A stretch of DNA of 14,082 nt, from contig JBJEEE010000037.1 of assembly GCA_051872775.1 (NCBI GenBank), forward strand, positions 1 through 14,082, given 5' to 3'. The position numbers and the translations under genes were made by a program. The DNA comes from UMGS75 sp051872775 (GTDB taxonomy: Bacteria; Bacillota_I; Bacilli_A; ML615J-28; CAG-313). The notes beneath the pieces are model-generated. The model ran no database searches. It saw nothing but the letters and a program-made list of their open reading frames with translations, and was not told the origin of the DNA. Below, in pieces: positions 1 to 6,420 of this stretch; the stretch's first letter is position 1; every line of letters begins with the position of its first letter.

Positions 1-1
1 T

Positions 2-27
2 AGTGAATAATTTTATTTTTATTCACT
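2..27 (-). terminator. Probable terminator downstream of plsC
   Basis: A perfect 9-bp inverted repeat (AGTGAATAA at 2-10, TTATTCACT at 19-27) with an 8-nt loop lies 27 nt beyond the plsC stop codon. It is in the right place to end the thyA-folA-plsC transcript. The stem is AT-rich, and the bases that would form the minus-strand U tract lie outside the window, so termination strength cannot be judged. Confidence 0.5.
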
Positions 28-53
28 GTCTACTTTAGAGACATCATATCATT

Positions 54-923
54 TTACTCAAACTCTTTTCTAATGTATTTTTTATGTGGCTTTAAGAATC
101 GATATTTTTTTCTAGCATCATCTAGTGCTTGAGCTACCTTTTCCTCAGCGTATTTTGCCATTTCAATCGTATTTTTATCTTGCCATTCATTTGGATACAT
201 AACGTCAACTACTTTTACTAGTACTCTTGTTCTAATAAAAGGAAAAGTCATCACCGGCTTATAAGCACCATCAATGGCTAAAAGGACCGCTGGTACACAT
301 GCTTTTTGCGCAATCTTGAATGATCCTGGTTTATATGGATGTAAATATATTCCTTTTGAACGTGTACCTTCTGGGAAGACAAGAAAATTAACTCCACTCT
401 TTACTTCTTTAATAATATTGATAATCACTTTAAGAGCATCTTTATCATCTTCTCGGTCAATTGGAATTCCACCTAAAGCACGTGCCATTCCGGAAGCGAG
501 AGGATAAGTATCAATTATCTTCTTATACATAGTAGCATGAGGATAATCCTTAAATACCGTATAGAAAATGAACATATCTAAATAACTTTGATGATTGGAA
601 TAGAAGACAAAAGTCGAATCTTTAGGCATTTTTTCCAATCCTTCAACCTTAGGTCTAACCCCAAGCCAAAAGCAAGAAAATCTAGCAACATCACACATAA
701 AGAACCATCTAAACTTACCCTTGGGGTTATATGTTTTCGCAAGGCTTTTACCTAAGACAATTAGTAAAAACATAATTAGCAGACAAAAGAATGCCACAGT
801 CCCAAGAAATGTTCCCAAAGTAATAAGAATAACATTATACCAAGCAAAATGATAACATATAGTTAACACTAAACTAGCAATGGTACCACCAAATATTACA
901 ATAAGTGATAATGGAAAAATCAT
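54..923 (-). CDS. plsC: 1-acyl-sn-glycerol-3-phosphate acyltransferase (PlsC family)
   Basis: This is a membrane-associated acyltransferase that would add the second acyl chain to lysophosphatidic acid, giving phosphatidic acid for phospholipid synthesis. The 289-aa product has two hydrophobic segments at about residues 3-24 and 30-57, followed by the acyltransferase domain. All four family motifs are visible: NHQSYLD (110-116, the HX4D catalytic pair H111 and D116), GGIPIDR (151-157), FPEGTRS (183-189) and the V-P block near 210-211. The C-terminus is basic. The start ATG overlaps the folA stop (ATGA), and AAAGGA at 931-936 is a suitable ribosome binding site, so translation is probably coupled to folA. 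The fold is certain; the exact acyl acceptor is inferred from the family. Confidence 0.93.
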   Translation of the reverse strand: MIFPLSLIVIFGGTIASLVLTICYHFAWYNVILITLGTFLGTVAFFCLLIMFLLIVLGKSLAKTYNPKGKFRWFFMCDVARFSCFWLGVRPKVEGLEKMPKDSTFVFYSNHQSYLDMFIFYTVFKDYPHATMYKKIIDTYPLASGMARALGGIPIDREDDKDALKVIINIIKEVKSGVNFLVFPEGTRSKGIYLHPYKPGSFKIAQKACVPAVLLAIDGAYKPVMTFPFIRTRVLVKVVDVMYPNEWQDKNTIEMAKYAEEKVAQALDDARKKYRFLKPHKKYIRKEFE

Positions 924-1393
924 TGGGCAATCCTTTCATATACTTCAAAGACGATACCATCACCTTTAGAACTGCCTATTAGTTTAAACTTACTATAGTC
1001 TATTGTAGGAAAATATACATTTCCTTCATGGGTACCAGGAATTCGCGTAATATATAAACGATCAACTCTAGGGAGCATAGCTTCATAAACCATTCTTCCA
1101 CCAATAACAAATAATTCTTGATCTTTATATGCATCAATCAATTCCTCTAGATTTGTTACAACAATACCACCATGAGGAAGTTCTTCTTCCTCCGTTAAAA
1201 CATAATTAGCACGATTAGGTAAAACCTTACCATTACGTTCAATAATTGAAAGATAAGTATTATATCCCATTAAAACAGCTTTATGATTAGTTACCTTTTT
1301 AAAGTATTTTAAATCTTCAGGATAATACCAAGGTAATGCATTACCATTACCAATTAAATTATTTTCATCAAGTGCTACTATTAGGCCAAGCAT
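920..1393 (-). CDS. folA: Dihydrofolate reductase
   Basis: It reduces dihydrofolate to tetrahydrofolate with NADPH, recycling the dihydrofolate made by ThyA. The protein is 157 aa, a normal bacterial length. Visible family features are the N-terminal strand and Met20-type loop (GLIVALDENNLIGNGNALPW), the catalytic acid D27 in PEDLKYF, the folate-glutamate-binding arginine R61 in LPNRANYVL, and the cofactor glycine pair in VIGGRMVYE (96-104). The usual MGRxTW motif reads MGYNTY (42-47), so the arginine that contacts the NADPH 2'-phosphate in the E. coli enzyme is a tyrosine. The gene starts on the last base of the thyA stop (TAATG) and ends overlapping the plsC start, so it is the middle cistron of a coupled operon. 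Confidence 0.95.
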   Translation of the reverse strand: MLGLIVALDENNLIGNGNALPWYYPEDLKYFKKVTNHKAVLMGYNTYLSIIERNGKVLPNRANYVLTEEEELPHGGIVVTNLEELIDAYKDQELFVIGGRMVYEAMLPRVDRLYITRIPGTHEGNVYFPTIDYSKFKLIGSSKGDGIVFEVYERIAQ

Positions 1394-2271
1394 TAAACCG
1401 CCACCTTTCCTTTTATTGCGGGATAAGGATGATAATCAACTAGTTCGAAATCATCATATTTAAAATCTTCAATATTATCTGGACTACTTAATATATTCAT
1501 TGTTGGAAGTTTACGTGGTACTCTTTCTAATTGAAGTTTAATTTGATCAACATGATTAGAATAAATATGAGCATCGCCAATCGTATGAACAAAATCGCCT
1601 AATTCTAAGTGACATACTTTCGCAACCATCATTGTAAGTAAGGAATAAGAAGCAATATTGAAGGGAACTCCTAAAAATAAATCGGCAGATCTTTGATATA
1701 GCTGACATGATAATTTGCCATCATTAACATAAAACTGAAATAACGTATGACATGGAGGTAGAGCCATTTGATCAACTTCAAGGGGATTCCACGCACAAAC
1801 AATTAAGCGTCGTGATTGGGGATTAGCCTTAATCTCTTCTATTACCTTCTTTAATTGATCTACGCGATATGACCCAATGCCAAAAGCACGCCATTGTTTT
1901 CCATAAACAGGGCCTAAATCTCCATGTTTTTTCGCAAATTCTTCATCTTCTTTAATCCTACTAACAAATTCTTCAAGGGTTTCTCCATGATAATCACTAG
2001 ATTTCTTAAATATTTCATATGGCCATTCATTCCATATTTTAACATCATTTTGAACAAGATATCTAATATTAGTATCACCTTTAATAAACCATAGTAATTC
2101 ATGAATGATAGCTTTTAAATATACTTTTTTAGTAGTTAATAAAGGAAAGCCTTCATTTAAAGGAAAACGCATTTGAGCTCCAAAATATGAATATGTTCCG
2201 GTATTGGTGCGATCTTCTTTGTAATTTCCATAAGTTAAAACATGACGACATAAGTCAAGATATTGTTTCAT
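1393..2271 (-). CDS. thyA: Thymidylate synthase (ThyA type)
   Basis: It methylates dUMP to dTMP using 5,10-methylenetetrahydrofolate, releasing dihydrofolate for the adjacent reductase. The 292-aa protein carries RTNTGT (21-26, phosphate-binding arginine), the GDLGPVYGKQWRAF block (117-130), SRRLIVCAWNP (153-163, with the arginine pair of the partner subunit), the nucleophile C174 in LPPCHTLFQF, the RSADLFLGVPFNIASY block, and the H-Y element near DYHPYP. Compared with the 264-aa E. coli enzyme there is an insertion of about 30 residues at roughly 85-116, where the Lactobacillus casei enzyme also has an insert. The start is supported by GGGAGGT a few bases upstream and by a strong promoter. 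It is the first gene of the thyA-folA-plsC operon. Confidence 0.97.
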   Translation of the reverse strand: MKQYLDLCRHVLTYGNYKEDRTNTGTYSYFGAQMRFPLNEGFPLLTTKKVYLKAIIHELLWFIKGDTNIRYLVQNDVKIWNEWPYEIFKKSSDYHGETLEEFVSRIKEDEEFAKKHGDLGPVYGKQWRAFGIGSYRVDQLKKVIEEIKANPQSRRLIVCAWNPLEVDQMALPPCHTLFQFYVNDGKLSCQLYQRSADLFLGVPFNIASYSLLTMMVAKVCHLELGDFVHTIGDAHIYSNHVDQIKLQLERVPRKLPTMNILSSPDNIEDFKYDDFELVDYHPYPAIKGKVAV

Positions 2272-2294
2272 ATGATACCTCCCTTTTGTATTAT

Positions 2295-2323
2295 ATTATA
2301 ACATATTTGACTTTTTTGGTCAT
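2295..2323 (-). promoter_or_regulatory. Sigma-A promoter of thyA-folA-plsC
   Basis: Read on the minus strand there is a -35 box ATGACC (2318-2323), a 17-nt spacer and a perfect -10 TATAAT (2295-2300) with an extended TGT just upstream (2301-2303). Transcription would start near 2288, leaving a leader of about 16 nt that holds only the GGGAGGT ribosome binding site. There is no room for a riboswitch or attenuator. Confidence 0.75.
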
Positions 2324-2355
2324 ATTTTTTACATATAAAAAAATACGTTCATTTT

Positions 2356-2754
2356 CTAAACACTTGGTTCTTCATCTTGATAGGGATCAGATATTTCTTC
2401 TTTAGTTTTTCGTTTTGATGCACTAATAAATGATACGCGCTCTACAATCACTTGATTATGCGATACTTTCTTTTTGTAGGTTTTACCATCGACATCAATA
2501 GAAACTTCTTCTGTTTTATTTGTTAGTCTTCCCCTAACACCAATAATATCTCCTTTTTGGCAGTATTCACATGTGCTTTGCGCAATCCCATCCCATAAGA
2601 CACATCTAATAAAATCAGAATCATATGTACCATCGAGTGATTTAAAAGGTTTAGTAATACGTAAAGTAATAAATGCACCTCTAGTTCCACTATCAAATGA
2701 CATAAGTTCTGGATTATCTTGTAACACTCCCACTAACGTTACGATATTTAGCAT
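2356..2754 (-). CDS. ssb: Single-stranded DNA-binding protein (SSB family)
   Basis: This is an OB-fold protein expected to coat single-stranded DNA during replication, repair or recombination. The 132-aa product aligns with the SSB N-terminal domain: MLNIVTLVGVLQDNPEL (1-17), an alternating FITLRITKPF strand, then DFIRCVLWDGIAQSTCEYCQKGD (about 47-69) and IGVRGRL (71-77). W54 sits where a DNA-stacking aromatic is usual. The tail after residue 112 is short and acidic but ends DPYQDEEPSV, not the D-D-x-P-F tip that recruits partner proteins in most bacterial SSBs. It stands alone between rpsF/rpsR-free neighbours, so it may be a second SSB and not the main replicative one. The start is fixed by a perfect AAAGGAGG at 2761-2768. 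Confidence 0.85.
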   Translation of the reverse strand: MLNIVTLVGVLQDNPELMSFDSGTRGAFITLRITKPFKSLDGTYDSDFIRCVLWDGIAQSTCEYCQKGDIIGVRGRLTNKTEEVSIDVDGKTYKKKVSHNQVIVERVSFISASKRKTKEEISDPYQDEEPSV

Positions 2755-2760
2755 AGTATT

Positions 2761-2768
2761 CCTCCTTT
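2761..2768 (-). promoter_or_regulatory. Strong ribosome binding site of ssb
   Basis: AAAGGAGG on the minus strand, 6 nt before the ssb ATG, is close to the full anti-16S complement and fixes the start codon. Confidence 0.8.
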
Positions 2769-2778
2769 CTATGCTAAA

Positions 2779-2807
2779 ATTATATATAAAAAATATATTA
2801 TTTTCAA
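2779..2807 (-). promoter_or_regulatory. Sigma-A promoter of ssb
   Basis: Minus strand: -35 TTGAAA (2802-2807), spacer of exactly 17 nt, -10 TATAAT (2779-2784). Eleven of twelve consensus bases match. The start would fall near 2772, giving a leader of under 20 nt. It points away from the germination operon. Confidence 0.8.
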
Positions 2808-2962
2808 ATTCAAAAAAGGACCATTTTGTTTGCTTTCTTTAAAAAACAAGCAATTATATCCCTTTTTAAGAGTTATCCACTGTTTATTTGCGTTTATTTT
2901 AGGTTTATTTTAAAGTTATTGTTTTTTGGCATTATTTTTACTTTTTTGGTAAAAATATCTAT

Positions 2963-2967
2963 AGGAG
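2963..2967 (+). promoter_or_regulatory. Ribosome binding site deciding the gerAB-like start
   Basis: AGGAG lies 8 nt before the ATG at 2976. It supports that start over the upstream in-frame TTG at 2826, which would add 50 hydrophobic residues that do not match the family. Confidence 0.75.
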
Positions 2968-2975
2968 ACTTTTTT

Positions 2976-3992
2976 ATGAGATTAAATCTAAAGGTTATTT
3001 TTTTAACATTTTGTCATTTAGTAATTCTTAATAGTATTATCGGTTCTAATTTAGCAATTTATCTTTCGACACAATATGCATATTTTGTTCCATTACTTTT
3101 AGGAGGAGTTACGATTATTTTATTTTTACTTCTACCTACTCCCCATTCATCCTATATTTCCAAAATCTTAAAAGGACATTTTCTTAGATTTGTTTTAGCA
3201 ATTTACTTGTTTTTATCAACCCTTGTAATCTTATATGTTGTGTTTAAAATTTTAGCAATGAAAGTATATTTAATGACCCCAACTTATTTATTAATTATTG
3301 TTAGTCTTTTTTTTATTTTTTTACTTGGAAAAATGAGTCTTAAAAATATACTAAGTGTTAAAATTATCGTTTATATTTTAGTTTTATTTAGCACAACCAT
3401 AATGTTTGCGGATACAAATGAGTTTAACTTTCGTTTACTTTTACCAATTGATTTTCATTTAGATAATCATGTTAAACTGCTATCACTAGGTTTTATTTAT
3501 TTAGACTCCCTCTTGTATCTTTTTATTCCTCTCAATGATAAGCAAGTATTATCAAAATGGAATTTTATTATTGGAACCCTTCTAGGAAGCATACTATCAT
3601 CTTGGTTCATCATCTATAGTTATGCTTCTTTAGATTATAAGTTTTTTATTGATTTACCTTTTCCTTCAATGTATCGTTATCGTATTTATGCTGGTCCTAA
3701 GTATTTAGAGCATCTTGATATTTTCTTTGATTTTTTTGTTTGTGCTTTTTTTATACTTAAAGTAACTTTTAATCTTGAATTATTTAGAGTTTATCTAAAA
3801 ATTAAAAATAGCTTTTTTTATCGTTTAATCTTAACTATTATTATTGGTTTAATCGTTGCATTTGCTTTCTATCATACTGATAATAATTTAATCTATACCT
3901 TTTATCCATGTGCGTTACTAAGCGCAATAAGTTTTATAATATATGCAGGTTTATGGAGGTATCATTTATATGGAAAGAAAACATCCCCTTAA
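2976..3992 (+). CDS. Spore germination protein GerAB family (receptor B subunit)
   Basis: This is a polytopic membrane protein of the amino acid/polyamine (APC) transporter superfamily. In characterised germinant receptors the B subunit binds the nutrient in the spore inner membrane. From the ATG at 2976 it is 338 aa, close to the usual size of about 360, with roughly ten hydrophobic segments. The N-terminus matches the family pattern (VIFLTFCHLVILNSIIGSNL). The block FPSMYRYRIYAGPKYLEHLD (229-248) resembles the conserved P...R.I...fle..E stretch. A longer reading from a TTG at 2826 has no ribosome binding site. The 2976 start has AGGAG at 2963-2967, so I use it. The last 23 nt overlap the next gene. 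Sequence identity to known receptors looks low; the assignment rests on these patterns and on the neighbours. Confidence 0.85.
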   Translation: MRLNLKVIFLTFCHLVILNSIIGSNLAIYLSTQYAYFVPLLLGGVTIILFLLLPTPHSSYISKILKGHFLRFVLAIYLFLSTLVILYVVFKILAMKVYLMTPTYLLIIVSLFFIFLLGKMSLKNILSVKIIVYILVLFSTTIMFADTNEFNFRLLLPIDFHLDNHVKLLSLGFIYLDSLLYLFIPLNDKQVLSKWNFIIGTLLGSILSSWFIIYSYASLDYKFFIDLPFPSMYRYRIYAGPKYLEHLDIFFDFFVCAFFILKVTFNLELFRVYLKIKNSFFYRLILTIIIGLIVAFAFYHTDNNLIYTFYPCALLSAISFIIYAGLWRYHLYGKKTSP

Positions 3993-5340
3993 ATTAATAC
4001 TTGATAATATAAAATCAAAACAAAGTGATATGAAATCATTAGATATTACTTATAACTTTGTTAATTTAAGTTTATATTATTTAAGTTCAACTTCCGATTT
4101 AAAGCATTTTAATGATCACTATTTGCCTAGAATTAACCAAGATACTTTTGCCAAGTTAAATAGTGTAATGCCAGGATTATTTTTTACGATCACGGAATAT
4201 ACTGAAGAATATGCAACCTATCTATTAAATAAAGGTAACCTCATCATTATTATCAATGATGAAGTAAGCTATAATATTGAACTTTCCAAAATACCAAAAC
4301 GCAATACATCCAAAAGTGAACTTGACCCCTTAAATCTCCTCGATAGTCATGATGGATTTGTCGAAAAAGCTGAAGATAACCTTGCCTTAATTAGAAAGCG
4401 ATTAAAAAATAATAACATAGTGGTTGAACAATTCATCTTAGGTAAAAAAACACAAACCGATGTTTACGTTATTTATCTCGAAGAACATAAAAATGATAAA
4501 TTCATTAAACAAATAAATGATTTATTAGATAATTACCCTAGTGATTATCTTACAAATATAAACGATCTAAATAACGTGTTTAATGAATCTAAGTTACTAC
4601 CAACCGTCTTTAATACTAGTTCCCCAGATTACGCGGTAGGATCAATCTTAGAAGGAAGAGCTGCGATAATAATTGATAATAGTCCAATTGCTTCGATTTT
4701 GCCGACTTCACTATCGATGTTTACAACTACCAAAAATGAATCAAACGCACCCAAATACTACACCTTTTTTTCTCGTATCTTTACCATTATATTTTTCTTT
4801 ATTTCGATTTTCTCTATCGGACTAATCATTTCTTTATTAAATTTTAATCCTACTTTTTTTTCAACTTTATTTATTGCCAATCTTCGCTTAACAGAACGTG
4901 GTACAACGTTTCCTCTTTTTATCGAAAGTATAATTATTTTATTCTTATTTGAATTTTTTAGAATTATTTCTAGTCGAAGTCCTAATAACTATGTTCAAAA
5001 TATTATTGTTATTTTTAGTGGTCTATTTATTGGACAAAATGCAATTAGTAGTGGCGTCGTTGGTTCTAGTTTTTTACTTATTATCTCAATCTCATATGTT
5101 TCCTCGTTTGCCATTACAAATAACCAACATTTAATAACTTCCCTTGATATTTTTCGCTTGTATAATTTAGTTTTATCTTATACTTTCGGAATACTAGGAT
5201 TTGTTATTGGTTTAATCACTACTTTTGCATATTTTGGAACCCAAAAATCAGTTGGAAATTCTTTGTTTAGTCCTTTTACCCCTCTAGAAGCATCGGGAAT
5301 CAAGAACTTTTTCTTTCCAAGTCACGGAGTTAAACAATGA
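3970..5340 (+). CDS. Spore germination protein GerAA family (receptor A subunit)
   Basis: This is the A subunit of a Ger-type germinant receptor; receptors of this family have been shown to act as nutrient-gated channels in the spore inner membrane. The 456-aa protein has a soluble N-terminal region (1 to about 265) and a C-terminal membrane region with about five segments (roughly 268-292, 314-333, 345-364, 366-384, 400-422). Family blocks are clear: SHDGFVEKAEDNLALIRKR (126-144), LEGRAAIIIDNSP (228-240), ERGTTFPLFIES (309-320) and the C-terminal SLFSPFTPLE (431-440). An upstream in-frame ATG at 3943 exists, but GGAGGT at 3955-3960 is 9 nt from the ATG at 3970, so the shorter start is preferred. 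It overlaps the gerAB-like gene by 23 nt and its stop overlaps the next start (ATGA). Confidence 0.93.
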   Translation: MERKHPLKLILDNIKSKQSDMKSLDITYNFVNLSLYYLSSTSDLKHFNDHYLPRINQDTFAKLNSVMPGLFFTITEYTEEYATYLLNKGNLIIIINDEVSYNIELSKIPKRNTSKSELDPLNLLDSHDGFVEKAEDNLALIRKRLKNNNIVVEQFILGKKTQTDVYVIYLEEHKNDKFIKQINDLLDNYPSDYLTNINDLNNVFNESKLLPTVFNTSSPDYAVGSILEGRAAIIIDNSPIASILPTSLSMFTTTKNESNAPKYYTFFSRIFTIIFFFISIFSIGLIISLLNFNPTFFSTLFIANLRLTERGTTFPLFIESIIILFLFEFFRIISSRSPNNYVQNIIVIFSGLFIGQNAISSGVVGSSFLLIISISYVSSFAITNNQHLITSLDIFRLYNLVLSYTFGILGFVIGLITTFAYFGTQKSVGNSLFSPFTPLEASGIKNFFFPSHGVKQ

Positions 5341-6395
5341 AAAAGAAAATTGAAAAAATAACGCTTGCTCTTCTTATTTTTATTATTACATCTATTACCG
5401 TTGGCGTATTATCGAAAAAAAATGACTATACCGAAGTAACTGAGCATGCCTATGTTAGTAGTATGGGCATTGAATATAATTTAGATAGTGACTCCTACAC
5501 GGTTTATCTATACATATTAAATAATTTTAATTTAAGTATTTCTGATTATGGCCTTTCTGAAGCCAATAAACTAGGTTATATTTGTAAAGAAACAGGAATT
5601 TCTATTGCTGATGCGCTCTCTAAAATCAATAAACAATCAAACATTAGATTGCAATATAGTCATATTCGTTCCTTTATTATAAAAGATAACTTTTTTAATA
5701 AAGTTAATGTTTTAAATTTATATAATCACATTCGTTTAAGTTTAGATATTTACCCTAATTTTTCCATCTATACAACTTCGGATAACTTAATGGATATTTA
5801 TAATGTTAAAAACTTTTCGGATACTAGTGGATACTACACAATCTTAGTAAATACCGATAGTATCAATAAGCCCAAAAATTCAACTTATTTAAATTTCGCC
5901 AATGATATATTATGCTCTACCTATACAGTGCCGTACCCTATCATTAAAGTATCCCAAGATAACTTTTATGAGAACAATGAACCACTAACTTCTCTTGATA
6001 TTTCCGGATATAGTTTTATTACTGATGATTATACATTATCTTCTTTTAGTTTTGATAATTTGCGTGGATTAAATCACCTCAATAGATTATCGAAAAATGT
6101 ATTATCTTTTGAAGAATTTGACTATCTCGTTAATGATTACACTTTCCGTAAAAAAATGATTGGACAAACATTACAAGTAAATATACTATTAAGGGGAGCT
6201 TTTATCAGTAACAAGAAAAACTATGACAATGATACCTTAACAAAATTATTAATTGAACATATCGAAAAAGATATGAATCAATTAAAAGAAGTAATGGATA
6301 ATTATCGTATTGATGTTTTTAACATTGATTTTATTACTAAAGTTGATTATAGTTTTTTAAATACAAACATTAAAGTCATTGTTAATATTATATAA
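5337..6395 (+). CDS. Spore germination protein GerAC family (receptor C subunit), no lipobox cysteine
   Basis: This is the third receptor subunit, in known systems a lipoprotein on the outer face of the spore inner membrane. The 352-aa product starts with MKKK, then a hydrophobic segment at about 8-25, then a soluble domain. The segment YVSSMGIEYNLDSDSYTVYLYILN (39-62) matches the family's first domain, which follows the acylated CWD motif in normal GerAC proteins. Here the membrane segment runs into VGVLSKKNDYTEV with no cysteine; the first cysteine in the protein is C83. The C-terminus (RIDVFNIDFITKV) matches the end of the family, so it is full length. The start overlaps the gerAA-like stop. 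Assignment rests on position, architecture and these patches; similarity is low. Confidence 0.8.
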   Translation: MKKKIEKITLALLIFIITSITVGVLSKKNDYTEVTEHAYVSSMGIEYNLDSDSYTVYLYILNNFNLSISDYGLSEANKLGYICKETGISIADALSKINKQSNIRLQYSHIRSFIIKDNFFNKVNVLNLYNHIRLSLDIYPNFSIYTTSDNLMDIYNVKNFSDTSGYYTILVNTDSINKPKNSTYLNFANDILCSTYTVPYPIIKVSQDNFYENNEPLTSLDISGYSFITDDYTLSSFSFDNLRGLNHLNRLSKNVLSFEEFDYLVNDYTFRKKMIGQTLQVNILLRGAFISNKKNYDNDTLTKLLIEHIEKDMNQLKEVMDNYRIDVFNIDFITKVDYSFLNTNIKVIVNII

Positions 6396-6420
6396 AAAAA
6401 GTGGATTATTCCACTTTTTT
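6395..6420. terminator. Bidirectional terminator between gerAC-like gene and ymfH
   Basis: An A-run (6395-6400), GTGGA (6401-6405), a TTAT loop (6406-6409), TCCAC (6410-6414) and a T-run (6415-6420) form an 11-bp stem with U tracts in both directions. It serves the plus-strand ger operon and the minus-strand M16 operon. The stop codon of ymfH (6406-6408) lies inside the loop. Confidence 0.9.

Noticed and set aside
1914..2102. Minus-strand open frame overlapping thyA in another frame
   Set aside because: It lies wholly within the thyA coding region; its composition is a by-product of the AT-rich thyA codons.
2333..2356. Weak hairpin plus T-run after the ssb stop as a terminator
   Set aside because: The stem is only about five A-T pairs (AAAAT/ATTTT). 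The T-run is real, but the structure is too weak to call.
2873..2881. DnaA-box-like sequence TTATCCACT
   Set aside because: It is a single copy with one mismatch in AT-rich intergenic DNA, with no cluster and no dnaA or dnaN nearby. Chance is the simplest explanation.
2903..2936. Possible sigma-G promoter (CATTATT at 2930-2936) for the germination operon
   Set aside because: The -10-like element is imperfect and there is no suitable -35 at 17-18 nt. A forespore promoter is expected from biology, but I cannot support one in the sequence.
2826..2975. Fifty-residue N-terminal extension of the GerAB-like protein from a TTG start
   Set aside because: There is no ribosome binding site at 2826, the extension does not match the family, and a good AGGAG precedes the ATG at 2976.
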